A stretch of 64,000 nt of DNA from Verrucomicrobiota bacterium (GTDB taxonomy: Bacteria; Verrucomicrobiota; Verrucomicrobiia; Opitutales; Opitutaceae): the NCBI GenBank assembly GCA_026398135.1, contig JAPLTN010000010.1:28137-92136 (forward strand), read 5' to 3'. This document shows, piece after piece, positions 35,615 to 44,153 of this stretch. The notes beneath the pieces were generated by a model. The model was not told the DNA's origin, searched no databases, and was given only the letters and a program-made list of their open reading frames with translations. The first letter of the stretch is position 1. The number at the start of each line of letters is the position of its first letter. The translations under genes and the position numbers were made by a program.

Positions 35615-35926
35615 GGATTTTTAACCTCGGATTACGCTGATGAACGCGGATAAAGACCGGCCTCACTGGGAGCTCTCCGAGGTGATTATCGGAGCGGCGA
35701 TGATTTGTGGTTCTATCCTCGGTGTCTGTGTTGGTCCGGGGAGCGCACCCGTCTCGGGTGCTGCGTTCGGCGTCCCGCCGGACGCTCTTCGGAGAGGAAA
35801 AAAGGCTTCGGCGGGACGCCGAAGCCGACACGCGAGACGCGTGTACTCCCCGGACCGTTTCGATCCGGGGCTTCACTTGGGTTATTCTAATCCGCGCCTA
35901 TCCGCGCAATCCGCGGTTGAAAATCC
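35615..35926. repeat. Large nested palindromic element, about 310 bp
   Basis: Outer arms at 35615-35653 and 35888-35926 are complementary at 31 of 39 positions and contain repeated GCGGAT units. Inner arms at 35733-35780 and 35809-35856 are complementary at 40 of 48 positions. The differences are compensated inside each arm, where a small hairpin keeps pairing (GCACCC-GTCTC-GGGTGC versus ACACGC-GAGAC-GCGTGT). The centre holds a CTC-TTCG-GAG hairpin. It fills the serS-tilS gap and ends exactly one base before the tilS ATG. It resembles a MITE or a REP-like structured element. Confidence 0.75.
35640..35702 (+). pseudogene. GxxExxY-protein N-terminal remnant
   Basis: The 21 codons MNADKDRPHWELSEVIIGAAM resemble the start of GxxExxY proteins (typically N-x-D-K ... 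EL(S/T)xxIIGAAxxVHxxLGPG). The homology stops there: the following sequence (ICGSILGVCVGPG) is a poor match and then enters the inner palindrome. The start codon is part of the outer repeat arm (ATGAACGCGGATAA). It is probably a decayed fragment inside the palindromic element; the identity is from memory of the family. Confidence 0.45.
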
Positions 35927-36946
35927 ATGAACTGGCCTGCTGTTGCCGAACGTCTGGCCGTCTCCATTCCGCGCGGGAGCTTGCACACGGCGGTGTTGCG
36001 CTGGGCGGAGACCTCGCCGCCTACCGCCCGTTGGGCGTTGGCGCTTTCAGGCGGGGTGGATTCGGTGGCGCTGCTGCTTTTGCTTTGGGCGCATTTTCCC
36101 GAACGCCGGACTCGGATGCTGGCCCTGCATTTTAACCATCGCTTGCGCGGTCGGGCCTCGGCGGGCGATGTCCGGTTTTGCGCGGCCTTGTGCGCCGGGC
36201 TGGGCGTGGCGTGTGTTGTCGGAAAACGCGAAGGCAAGCAGCCGTATGCGTCCGAAGCCGAGGCGCGGGCGGGGCGCATGGCGTTTTTCGCCGCCGCTCT
36301 GAAGCGGCGGCGGGCAATGGATTTGTTCACCGGACACCACCGCGATGACGTGGCCGAGACGCTCTTCATGCGTTTGGCGCGCGGGGCGGGCGCGGCGGGG
36401 CTTTCCGCGCCGAGGCCGGTGCATGACCAGCCATCGCTCGGGCGGGTGCACCTGCGTCCGCTGCTCAGTCTCGACAAGTCCGAATTGGCCGCCGCGCTTC
36501 GTGCCGCTGGCGGTCGTTGGCGGGAAGATGCCTCCAATGACTCACCGGCTTATCTGCGGAATCGGGTGCGCGCCGAGTTGATCCCGGCCTGGCGGTCGGC
36601 GGCCGATCCGGGGCGGGATGCGTTGGCCGGGCTGGCGCTTACGCGGGATCTGCTGGAGGAAGACGACGCTGCCTTGGAGGACTGGGCCGGGCGAGCGTTT
36701 CGCCCCGATGCGCGGGGCGGGCTGGCGTTGACTGCGCTGCGTAAATTGCCGCGAGCAGTATTGCGCCGCGTGATCCATCGTTGGCTGGCGACCACGCCGG
36801 CGCGCACGGATTTAAACCGGGTGGGTTTCAACGCGTTGCTCGATCTGGCCGCCACGGGGCGGACGGGGGCGAAACACAGTTTGGGGCGCGAGCATTTTGC
36901 GTTAATAACCCGGACCCGATTGCGCTGCGTTTCTGCTGAGACTTAG
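35927..36946 (+). CDS. tilS: tRNA(Ile)-lysidine synthetase
   Basis: A 339-residue PP-loop ATPase that makes lysidine at C34 of tRNA-Ile2, so the tRNA reads AUA as Ile. The PP-loop is ALSGGVDSVALLLLLW near residue 40, and LHFNHRLRGRAS and HHRDDVAETLFMRLARGAG follow. ASNDSPAYLRNRVR is the C-terminal conserved piece. It is shorter than E. coli TilS (about 432), lacking part of the C-terminal domains. The ATG is immediately downstream of a palindromic repeat, and no Shine-Dalgarno is evident. Confidence 0.93.
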   Translation: MNWPAVAERLAVSIPRGSLHTAVLRWAETSPPTARWALALSGGVDSVALLLLLWAHFPERRTRMLALHFNHRLRGRASAGDVRFCAALCAGLGVACVVGKREGKQPYASEAEARAGRMAFFAAALKRRRAMDLFTGHHRDDVAETLFMRLARGAGAAGLSAPRPVHDQPSLGRVHLRPLLSLDKSELAAALRAAGGRWREDASNDSPAYLRNRVRAELIPAWRSAADPGRDALAGLALTRDLLEEDDAALEDWAGRAFRPDARGGLALTALRKLPRAVLRRVIHRWLATTPARTDLNRVGFNALLDLAATGRTGAKHSLGREHFALITRTRLRCVSAET

Positions 36947-37033
36947 TCGGTCGTGTTTAGCGGTGTTCATTGGTCCGCGTTCGTTGACTTATTCGGAGGG
37001 AACCTGCACGGTGCCGGACTAGTCCACCTACTG

Positions 37034-39079
37034 ATGCCCGATCCCACCCAAGACAACAGCCGTCCACCCCGTCGCCCGTTAAAGAACCTCCCGCCCGAGA
37101 AATTCCAGCCGCGAATGTGGCTGATTTGGATCGCCCTTTTGGGCACTATTCTCGCAGTGCTGTGGTTTAATCCGGCCAAATCCCAAGGCCAGGCGGTCTT
37201 GAAAATCACCGAGGTGGTCGAGCTCGCCGAGCAGGGTAAAATCAAGGAGGGCCTGATTCGTTTCGATGGCTCCGGCGGTCGCGATTGGTCCATCCTAAGC
37301 GGCGAAACGACCGAGCCCATTGCGGTTACCGAAGGTGTGAGCGAAACGATGGGCGCGGTGAAAACCACCCAGTTCCGCGCCGCCGGTCGACTGACTGATG
37401 CCACCTACGAACGCCTCGAAAAGACCGGCGTTTTCAAGCAGTCCCCGGCCTCCAGCGTATGGAGTAACATCCTCGCCCAGTTGATCCCGTTCATGCTGAT
37501 CATCGGGTTGCTTTATTTCCTCTTTGTCCGCCAGTTGCGCAACGCCGGTAAGGGCGCGCTCAGCTTCGGCAAGAGCAAGGCCAAGCTCCTCGCCCGGGAT
37601 CGCGACAAGGCCACCTTCGCCACCGTGGCGGGCTGCGACGAGGCCAAGCAGGAAATCTCCGAGGTCGTCGATTTCCTCAAGGACCCGAAAAAATTTCAAC
37701 GCATGGGCGGCAAGATACCCAAGGGCCTGCTCCTCGTCGGCCCTCCCGGCACGGGCAAGACCCTGCTCGCCAAGGCCGTGGCGGGCGAAGCCGATGTTCC
37801 CTTCTTCAGCGTGAGCGGATCCGACTTCGTGGAAATGTTTGTCGGCGTCGGCGCCAGCCGCGTGCGCGATATGTTTGAGCAAGGCCGCAAGAGCGCGCCG
37901 TGCATTATCTTTATCGACGAGATCGACGCGGTCGGCCGCCAGCGTGGCGCCGGTCTGGGCGGCGGTAACGACGAGCGCGAGCAAACCCTCAACAGCATGC
38001 TCGTGGAGATGGACGGTTTCGATACCTCCGAAGGCGTCATCATCATCGCCGCCACCAATCGCGCCGACGTGCTCGACCAGGCTCTGCTGCGCCCGGGTCG
38101 CTTTGACCGTCAGATTTACGTGGACCTGCCCGACCTCCAGGGCCGCGAGCAGATTCTCAAGGTTCACGCCCGCAAGATCCAGCTCGCCGACGATGTGGAC
38201 CTTAACGTGATCGCCCGCGGCACCCCGGGCCTCTCGGGCGCGGAATTGGCCAACTTGCTCAACGAGTCCGCCCTGCTCGCCGCCCGCCGCAACAAGAAGC
38301 GCGTGGACATGCAGGACGTGGACGACGCCCGTAACAAGGTCCTCTTCGGCCTCGAACGTCGCAAGGGCATGGACCCCGAGGACCGCAAAGTCATCGCGGT
38401 GCACGAGGCCGGCCACGCGCTGGTTTCCACCGTGATCGGCGACGCCACCTTGCCCTTGCACAAGGTCACGATCATCCCGCGCGGCAACTCGCTCGGCAGC
38501 GCGATGTATATCCCTTCCAAGGATATCTACAACCAGTCCAAGACCCGCCTGCTCAACCGCCTCGCGGTCTCCTTCGGCGGGCGCATCGCGGAAGAGCTGG
38601 CGCTCGGCGACATCACTTCCGGCGCCTACGGCGACATCCAGCAGGCGACCAAACTCGCCCGCCACATGGTGTGCGATATCGGTATGAGCCCTATGGGACC
38701 GATCTCGTTCGGACAAAACGAGGACACCGTGTTTCTCGGTCGCGAGATCACCCGCAACCGCCAGGTCAGCGAGGAAACCGCGCGGAACGTCGATGCCGAG
38801 GTCAAGAACCTGATCGACCATCAATATGCACGCGCCACGGAGATCATCACCAAACATCGCGCCGCTTTGGACATGATTGCCGCAGCCTTGCTGGAGCATG
38901 AGACCATCGAAGGCCGTCACGTTTCCGAGATCGTGGAGTTCGGCGAAATCCGCTCGCCCATCCGTCCGCCCGAGCCCCCGCCCATCCCGGCCAGCTCGAA
39001 GCGCGAGGACAAGAACGAGCCGGTCACCCAGCGCGAGCCCGATGCTCTTGGCGGCGCGCCCGCGCCGTCGCCGGCCTAA
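37034..39079 (+). CDS. ftsH: ATP-dependent zinc metalloprotease FtsH
   Basis: A 681-residue membrane protease. Two transmembrane helices flank a periplasmic domain (about residues 27-44 and 147-165). The AAA+ ATPase has Walker A GPPGTGKT (236-243) and Walker [13 protein letters not shown]; the second region of homology is [20 protein letters not shown]. The zinc motif HEAGH is at 457-461. It removes misassembled membrane and short-lived cytosolic proteins. The C-terminal tail is Pro/Glu rich. ATG 37034 is used; an upstream in-frame extension has no homology. A terminator follows. Confidence 0.97.
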   Translation: MPDPTQDNSRPPRRPLKNLPPEKFQPRMWLIWIALLGTILAVLWFNPAKSQGQAVLKITEVVELAEQGKIKEGLIRFDGSGGRDWSILSGETTEPIAVTEGVSETMGAVKTTQFRAAGRLTDATYERLEKTGVFKQSPASSVWSNILAQLIPFMLIIGLLYFLFVRQLRNAGKGALSFGKSKAKLLARDRDKATFATVAGCDEAKQEISEVVDFLKDPKKFQRMGGKIPKGLLLVGPPGTGKTLLAKAVAGEADVPFFSVSGSDFVEMFVGVGASRVRDMFEQGRKSAPCIIFIDEIDAVGRQRGAGLGGGNDEREQTLNSMLVEMDGFDTSEGVIIIAATNRADVLDQALLRPGRFDRQIYVDLPDLQGREQILKVHARKIQLADDVDLNVIARGTPGLSGAELANLLNESALLAARRNKKRVDMQDVDDARNKVLFGLERRKGMDPEDRKVIAVHEAGHALVSTVIGDATLPLHKVTIIPRGNSLGSAMYIPSKDIYNQSKTRLLNRLAVSFGGRIAEELALGDITSGAYGDIQQATKLARHMVCDIGMSPMGPISFGQNEDTVFLGREITRNRQVSEETARNVDAEVKNLIDHQYARATEIITKHRAALDMIAAALLEHETIEGRHVSEIVEFGEIRSPIRPPEPPPIPASSKREDKNEPVTQREPDALGGAPAPSPA

Positions 39080-39110
39080 GTTTGCACGCTCCGGTATCAG
39101 CCTGAATTCG

Positions 39111-39142
39111 GCCCTGTCACCTGTGTGGTGACGGGGCTTTTT
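39111..39142 (+). terminator. Rho-independent terminator after ftsH
   Basis: GCCCTGTCACC (39111-39121) pairs with GGTGACGGGGC (39127-39137, one G-T pair), followed by TTTTTATT. Confidence 0.88.
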
Positions 39143-39181
39143 ATTGGCTAAACTTCATCGCATCGCCCTCGCTCACGAACC

Positions 39182-40027
39182 GTGTCTGTATTTCCCGAAA
39201 ACGAGTCCTCCGAGCTGGCGCTTACCCTGCGCCCGATCGGCTATATCCGCACGGGGAAGGCGGTGAAGTTCCAGGCCGGCCACCAACCCGACGAGCGGCA
39301 GGACGAGGACAACGTCTTGGAGCTTTTGCCGGGCCACAATTACGAGACAGCCTTGGCCGACCTGGCTGGCTTTGACCGTATCTGGCTGGTGTGGTGGTTT
39401 CATCGTAACGAAGGCTGGCGTCCGCAAGTCATCCCGCCGCGCGGCCCGCAACGCCGCCGGGGCGTGTTTGCCACCCGTTCCCCGCATCGTCCGAGTCCGC
39501 TGGGTTTAACGCCGGTTCTCCTGCGCGGCATCGAGGGACGCGTGCTGCGCCTCGGCCCGTGCGATTTGGTGGAGGGCACGCCGGTTTTCGACATCAAGCC
39601 CTACGTTCCGACCTACGATTCGTTTCCCGAGGCCCGGGCCGGTTGGATCGACGAAGTGGACGCGCTCGAAGCCGCGCCGCCCGCATTTCGAGTCGTTGGA
39701 TCCGCGCTCGCACTTGAACAGGCTGGGTGGTTGCGGGCGGGGTGGGGCATCGACTTTTGGCCCAAGCTGGAGGCGATTCTGGGCCGTGACCCCACGCCGC
39801 ATCGAACGCGCCGTATCCGAAAAACCGAAACCGGCTACGCCATCGGCTGCGGAGCTTGGCGGGCGCTGTTTACGGTTTCGGAAAACATGGTGACAGTCAC
39901 CGGTTTGGGACCCGCCTATCCGCTGCGATTTCTGCAACGCGAAAATTACGAAGCGGTGCCGGATCATGACGCCCAGGTGGCTTTTTTAAGTCGCTGGCCC
40001 GATTCCGAGCTCCCGCTTCGCGCCTAG
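39182..40027 (+). CDS. trmO: tRNA (N6-threonylcarbamoyladenosine(37)-N6)-methyltransferase TrmO
   Basis: A 281-residue protein. The N-terminal block LRPIGYIRTGKAVKFQAGHQ, LAGFDRIWLVWWFHRN and RRRGVFATRSPHRPSPLGLTPV are typical of TrmO (YaeB), a beta-barrel methyltransferase that methylates t6A37 in some threonine tRNAs. The C-terminal half (about 165-281) is longer than in the minimal family and matches the fused extra domain seen in YaeB. The start codon is GTG at 39182. Confidence 0.9.
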   Translation: MSVFPENESSELALTLRPIGYIRTGKAVKFQAGHQPDERQDEDNVLELLPGHNYETALADLAGFDRIWLVWWFHRNEGWRPQVIPPRGPQRRRGVFATRSPHRPSPLGLTPVLLRGIEGRVLRLGPCDLVEGTPVFDIKPYVPTYDSFPEARAGWIDEVDALEAAPPAFRVVGSALALEQAGWLRAGWGIDFWPKLEAILGRDPTPHRTRRIRKTETGYAIGCGAWRALFTVSENMVTVTGLGPAYPLRFLQRENYEAVPDHDAQVAFLSRWPDSELPLRA

Positions 40028-40230
40028 GTCGCCGGGTGTTAACCTAGGTCGGTTGGCATTCAGGGCACCTGCATCTGGGTGCGCGTAGAAAACGCAATAA
40101 ATTACCAATCATGGGATTCTGGGCATGGATAGGCTCCACGCTGCCAGCTCCTGGTCCTGAGCTGAATCCCTTGTGTGAATAACTTGTCAGCAGGAAACGG
40201 GGTTTCATAGGTAATTTTCCTTGCGCATAA

Positions 40231-40265
40231 TGGGGTGGAATGGGAGGAAATGGGGCATAGTGGGG
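40231..40265 (+). promoter_or_regulatory. MraZ-binding repeats (operator of the dcw cluster)
   Basis: Four TGGGN boxes start at 40231, 40241, 40251 and 40261, exactly 10 bases apart: TGGGG, TGGGA, TGGGG, TGGGG. They end 20 bases before the mraZ ATG. MraZ is known to bind TGGGN direct repeats with a 5-base spacer upstream of its own operon and to repress it. The match of spacing and motif is exact; autoregulation here is inference. The 250-base gap also contains a DnaA-box-like TTATTCACA (reverse strand, 40174-40182). Confidence 0.85.
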
Positions 40266-40284
40266 CAGATTATTGCTCCAATCC

Positions 40285-40734
40285 ATGTCCACCTCCGTCA
40301 AACCGTTCTACACCGGTGCCTTCCGGCACACCCTGGACGACAAGAATCGCCTCACGATTCCGTCGGCGTGGCGGGCTGCGCACGCAGCGGAAGATACGTT
40401 CTTGATTGTGCCCCTGGATGGTTGCCTCGGTGTTTTGCCACCGGCTGAAGTCGAGAAACTCTATCAACGCATCGCCGCCCAGTCGCTTTCGGACAGCGAG
40501 GCGCAGGAGGCTGCCGCCGATTTTTTCTCCAAGACTCTGGCCTTCAGCTTCGACAAGGCGGGCCGCGTCATGCTGACGCCCGAGTTGAGCGCGCACGCCG
40601 GCATTTCCAAGGACGCCGTGCTGGTGGGCATGTTGACCAAATTCAATCTCTACAGCCCCGCCGAGTGGGAACGGGTGCAGGCTGCGCAGACCGCCCAAAA
40701 GGCATCCGACCGCTTGCGCCGCATGGGCATCTAG
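40285..40734 (+). CDS. mraZ: Transcriptional regulator MraZ
   Basis: A 149-residue protein of two SpoVT/AbrB-like DNA-binding repeats. The first is FRHTLDDKNRLTIPSAWR (about residues 9-26) and the second is FSFDKAGRVMLTPELSAHAGI (about 90-110). Each has the D-x-K/G-R-(L/V) pattern typical of MraZ. It sits first in the dcw cluster, right after four TGGGN repeats, and is expected to repress the cluster. The ATG at 40285 (MSTSVKPFY) matches the family length. Confidence 0.95.
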   Translation: MSTSVKPFYTGAFRHTLDDKNRLTIPSAWRAAHAAEDTFLIVPLDGCLGVLPPAEVEKLYQRIAAQSLSDSEAQEAAADFFSKTLAFSFDKAGRVMLTPELSAHAGISKDAVLVGMLTKFNLYSPAEWERVQAAQTAQKASDRLRRMGI

Positions 40735-40799
40735 GGACGTCGCCATGAACTTCGTCCTCTCCAAGCAAACTCGCCGCAGCGCCCGGAGGACCGCCCCCG

Positions 40800-41765
40800 A
40801 TGAACGCCGCGATTTCTGAATTTCTCCCGCGCCCTCAGACGATGTCCACTCCCGGCCACACTTCTGTGCTCTTGCGCGAGACGCTGGCACTGCTCGCGCC
40901 ACGAAGCGGCGGTCGTTACCTCGACTGCACGTTTGGCGGCGGCGGCCACACCCGCGCCATTTTGGAAGCTGCGCCCGGATGTTCGGTGATCGCCCTGGAT
41001 CGGGACCCGGAGGCCTTCGCGCGGGCCGAGCCGCTGCGCGCCGAGTTCGGCGGGCGTTTCACCCTTGTGGACCGGGATTTTGGCCAACTTGCCACGCTCG
41101 GTCTTACCGGTCTCGACGGCGTGCTTTTCGATCTCGGGGTATCCTCGTTTCAACTCGACGACGGCGGACGGGGATTTTCGTTCCGCAATGATGCTCCGGC
41201 CGACATGCGCATGGATCCGCGCCACGGCGTGCCCGCCTCGCGCTGGCTGGAAACCGCCGGCGAAGAAATGCTTTACCGGGCGATCGGCACTTATGGCGAG
41301 GAGCGCCACGCCGGCCGGGTGGTGCGCGCCATCCTGGCCGCTCGCGGCACGGGTGTGCTCGACCGGACTGCCTCGCTGGCCGAATTGGTGGCCAACGCCA
41401 TTCCGCCGAAGGATCGTTTTACCTCGCGCATCCACCCGGCCACCCGGTCATTCCAGGGCATTCGTATCGCGGTGAACGATGAACTCGGTGCGCTCGAACG
41501 CGCGCTTCCGGCCGCCTTTGCCGCGCTTGCCCCCGGCGGGGTGCTTGCGGTGATCAGTTTTCACTCGTTGGAAGACCGCCCGGTGAAGCAGGCCTTTCGC
41601 CGCTGGTGCGGACAGCCCGAGACGCGCGACGACCACCGGCCGGCCGATCTGCGCACCGCCGTGGCCGACGCGCTTACCCGCAAGGCCGTCGTCGCTTCCG
41701 AGGCCGAACTGGCCGCCAACCCCCGCAGCCGCAGCGCCCGCCTCCGGGCCTTGAGAAAACAGTAG
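40800..41765 (+). CDS. rsmH: 16S rRNA (cytosine(1402)-N4)-methyltransferase RsmH
   Basis: A 321-residue SAM methyltransferase (also called MraW). [14 protein letters not shown], the SAM loop [14 protein letters not shown], and [30 protein letters not shown] are diagnostic; [20 protein letters not shown] and [14 protein letters not shown] complete the set. It methylates C1402 in the 16S decoding centre. GGAGGA at about 40786 is a clear ribosome binding site for ATG 40800. Confidence 0.97.
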   Translation: MNAAISEFLPRPQTMSTPGHTSVLLRETLALLAPRSGGRYLDCTFGGGGHTRAILEAAPGCSVIALDRDPEAFARAEPLRAEFGGRFTLVDRDFGQLATLGLTGLDGVLFDLGVSSFQLDDGGRGFSFRNDAPADMRMDPRHGVPASRWLETAGEEMLYRAIGTYGEERHAGRVVRAILAARGTGVLDRTASLAELVANAIPPKDRFTSRIHPATRSFQGIRIAVNDELGALERALPAAFAALAPGGVLAVISFHSLEDRPVKQAFRRWCGQPETRDDHRPADLRTAVADALTRKAVVASEAELAANPRSRSARLRALRKQ

Positions 41766-41869
41766 TTATTTACCGGTTACTCCCAATCCGTGCCCACTCT
41801 TCAACTACCCACAAACCGTCTCGTTGCCCGCAATTTTAAACACCCACGCCCACCTTCCGTTTCGTCCTT

Positions 41870-42274
41870 ATGAACACCAAAGCCTCCAGCGCCTTCGCCA
41901 CCCAGCTCGTCATCGCCGCCCTCGTCATGCTCGGCACCGGCGGCGGCTTGGGTTTTGCCATCGTGGACCTGCGGCACGACATCTCGGTTTCGGCCAACAA
42001 TACCCGCATGGTCGAGCAGCGCATCCTGGAAACCGAGCGGCTGGTTGCGGAGGTCGGCGGGGCGATCGCGGCCGACCAGTCGCCGGAGGTTTTGGCCCGG
42101 CGCAACCAATCGCTGGCGCTTGGCCTGGTGCAACCATCCGAAGCCCAGGTGGTACGGGTGGGCGAGTCCGCCGTCGCGCGGCTGGCGGCCAAGCGAAATG
42201 CAGAAATCTTTGCCGCCGAGCGCGGAGAAGTGGTGATGCCGGTTCACTTCAATCTGGGAGGCGCCAAGCGCTGA
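41870..42274 (+). CDS. Small membrane protein in the ftsL position
   Basis: A 134-residue protein with one N-terminal transmembrane helix (about 11-33, FATQLVIAALVMLGTGGGLGFAIV) followed by a charged helical region that could form a coiled coil. It lies between rsmH and ftsI, exactly where ftsL is found in other dcw clusters, and its topology matches that of FtsL, a bitopic protein in the FtsQLB divisome complex. Sequence similarity to FtsL is not evident, which is usual for this protein. The tail does not look like a classic leucine zipper. Confidence 0.6.
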   Translation: MNTKASSAFATQLVIAALVMLGTGGGLGFAIVDLRHDISVSANNTRMVEQRILETERLVAEVGGAIAADQSPEVLARRNQSLALGLVQPSEAQVVRVGESAVARLAAKRNAEIFAAERGEVVMPVHFNLGGAKR

Positions 42275-42278
42275 GTCG

Positions 42279-44153
42279 ATGACCGCCCGAGGCTTTGCCC
42301 AAAACATCCGGCTCTATCTCGTTTCTGGCGTTATTGTCGCCAGCTTCGGCGTCGTCGCCCATCGGCTGATCGAGTTGCATGTGGTGGAGCGCGAGCACTT
42401 TTTGGCGCAGATTCAGGATACCCGCCACCGCGTCGTCGCGGAGTCCGGCCGGCGTGGAGACATTTTCGATACGCGCGGCGATTTGCTCGCTACAAGCAAG
42501 ACGGAGATCACCCTGGCGGTAGATCCCTGGGCTTTGCCGGATAAAGTCGAAGCGCAGCGTTTTCCCGCGCGCAAATTACGCTTTGCCCAGGAACAGCGCG
42601 AACGACGCGCCGAGCTGGCCGGGCTGTTGGGTTTGCCGGTCCCGGAGTTGGAGGCGCTCTTCACTCCCGCCTGGAAGGACGTCGATGTGTCCGACGACAA
42701 GAACGACGAGGTCGTGGATGGCCGCACTCGTGTTCGCTTTGTGAAACTGCGCGAGGGGGTGAGCGAAGAACTGTTCGCCAAGATCGAGGGTTTGCGCGTG
42801 GTCGGCCTTACCCATGAGCGGAAGTTTCGCCGGGTTTATCCGCATGATGAACTCGCGGCGCACGTCATCGGCTTCGTCAATAAAGAGGATGTGCCGTCGG
42901 GCGGCGTCGAGGCGTTTGCCGACCAGTATTTGAAAGGGCTATCGGGCTGGCGCGAGATCGAGCGCGATGGCAAACGGGTGGAGCTGGCCCAGTTTCGGCA
43001 ACGTGAGGTTCCGTCCTCGGATGGCTGGGGTGTGGTCTTGTCGATTGATACGGCAATTCAACATATCGTGGAGCGGGAGGTCGCCGCCATTGTAACGAAA
43101 TTTAACCCCCAAAAGGTCAGCGTCATCGTGAGCGACGCCCATTCCGGCTTCCTGCTCGCGCTGGCCAATTACCCTTCGTTCAATCTGAACAAATTCGGGG
43201 AAACTCCGCTGGACAAGCAGCGCAATATCGCGGTCGCCGATCTGATCGAGCCCGGATCCACGTTCAAAATCGTCGCCACTTCGGGCGCGCTAAACGAAGG
43301 GCTGATCACGCCCGCCACCACGTTCGACTGCACCCTCGACAGCATTCTTTACCTTGGAAAACCGCGCCGCTTCATGCGCGACGACCACCATTACGATCAC
43401 CCGCTCACGCTCGCCGAGGTTATTGCCAAATCGAGCAACATCGGCACCGCCCAGGTGGGCATGTTGCTCGGCGAACGCCGGCTTTACGACTACGCCCGCG
43501 CCTTTGGTTTCGGCGAGCGCTCGGGCTATCCTTTGGGTCGCGAGGAACCCGGTTTGCTGGCCGATCCGGTCAAGTGGTCCGGCGTGGATATTACCCGAAT
43601 CCCCGCCGGGTATTCGATCGCGGCCACGCCCATGCAGGTGCACTACGCAATGGGGGCGATTGCGAATGGCGGGCAACTCTTGCGGCCCCAGGTCATCCGC
43701 CAGGTGGTCGATGCCCGGGGCGAGGTGGTGTATTCGTTCCGTCCGGCGGTGCGTCGCACGGTGATCGCGCCCGCCACGGCCGACGCGATGTCGAAAATGC
43801 TTCAGCGGGTGGTTTCCGTAGATGGTACGGCGCGGGTGGCGGCGATATCCGGATTCGAGGTTGCGGGTAAAACCGGCACGGCGCAGAAGTTGATAAACGG
43901 CCGTTATTCGGAGAGAAACCATGTCGGTTCCTTTGTCGGCTTTTTCCCCGCCAGCCGCCCCCGGTTGGTGATTACGATCATCGTGGATGATGGTAAGCCA
44001 GCCTCTGGCGGAGTTGGCTATGGAGCCACGGTCGCCGCGCCCAGCTTCAAGGTCATCGCCGAGCAACTTATCCAGTATCTCGACATCAAACCCGTAGCCC
44101 CGCTTGTGCCCGTATCGCTTTTAGCGGCGAATCGTGAAAGGGGGGCGCCATGA
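42279..44153 (+). CDS. ftsI: Peptidoglycan D,D-transpeptidase FtsI (PBP3-like)
   Basis: A 624-residue class B penicillin-binding protein. It has one N-terminal transmembrane helix (about 10-30), a pedestal with RGDIFDTRGDLLATSK, and a transpeptidase domain with the catalytic Ser327 in STFK, the SSN motif at 385-387 and KTGT at 531-534. It cross-links septal peptidoglycan together with FtsW. The start overlaps nothing but lies five bases after the ftsL-like stop, and its stop overlaps murE by four bases (ATGA). Confidence 0.95.
   Translation: MTARGFAQNIRLYLVSGVIVASFGVVAHRLIELHVVEREHFLAQIQDTRHRVVAESGRRGDIFDTRGDLLATSKTEITLAVDPWALPDKVEAQRFPARKLRFAQEQRERRAELAGLLGLPVPELEALFTPAWKDVDVSDDKNDEVVDGRTRVRFVKLREGVSEELFAKIEGLRVVGLTHERKFRRVYPHDELAAHVIGFVNKEDVPSGGVEAFADQYLKGLSGWREIERDGKRVELAQFRQREVPSSDGWGVVLSIDTAIQHIVEREVAAIVTKFNPQKVSVIVSDAHSGFLLALANYPSFNLNKFGETPLDKQRNIAVADLIEPGSTFKIVATSGALNEGLITPATTFDCTLDSILYLGKPRRFMRDDHHYDHPLTLAEVIAKSSNIGTAQVGMLLGERRLYDYARAFGFGERSGYPLGREEPGLLADPVKWSGVDITRIPAGYSIAATPMQVHYAMGAIANGGQLLRPQVIRQVVDARGEVVYSFRPAVRRTVIAPATADAMSKMLQRVVSVDGTARVAAISGFEVAGKTGTAQKLINGRYSERNHVGSFVGFFPASRPRLVITIIVDDGKPASGGVGYGATVAAPSFKVIAEQLIQYLDIKPVAPLVPVSLLAANRERGAP

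Noticed and set aside
35703..35930. Rest of the 96-codon frame after the GxxExxY-like start
   Set aside because: Most of it is the inner palindrome; no protein similarity after the first 21 codons.
37295..38920. 541-codon open frame on minus opposite ftsH
   Set aside because: It lies fully antisense to the well-conserved ftsH and has a composition expected of a high-GC shadow frame.
40174..40182. DnaA-box-like TTATTCACA upstream of mraZ
   Set aside because: One 9-mer is expected by chance in a window of this size; no cluster of boxes or AT-rich unwinding element is present.
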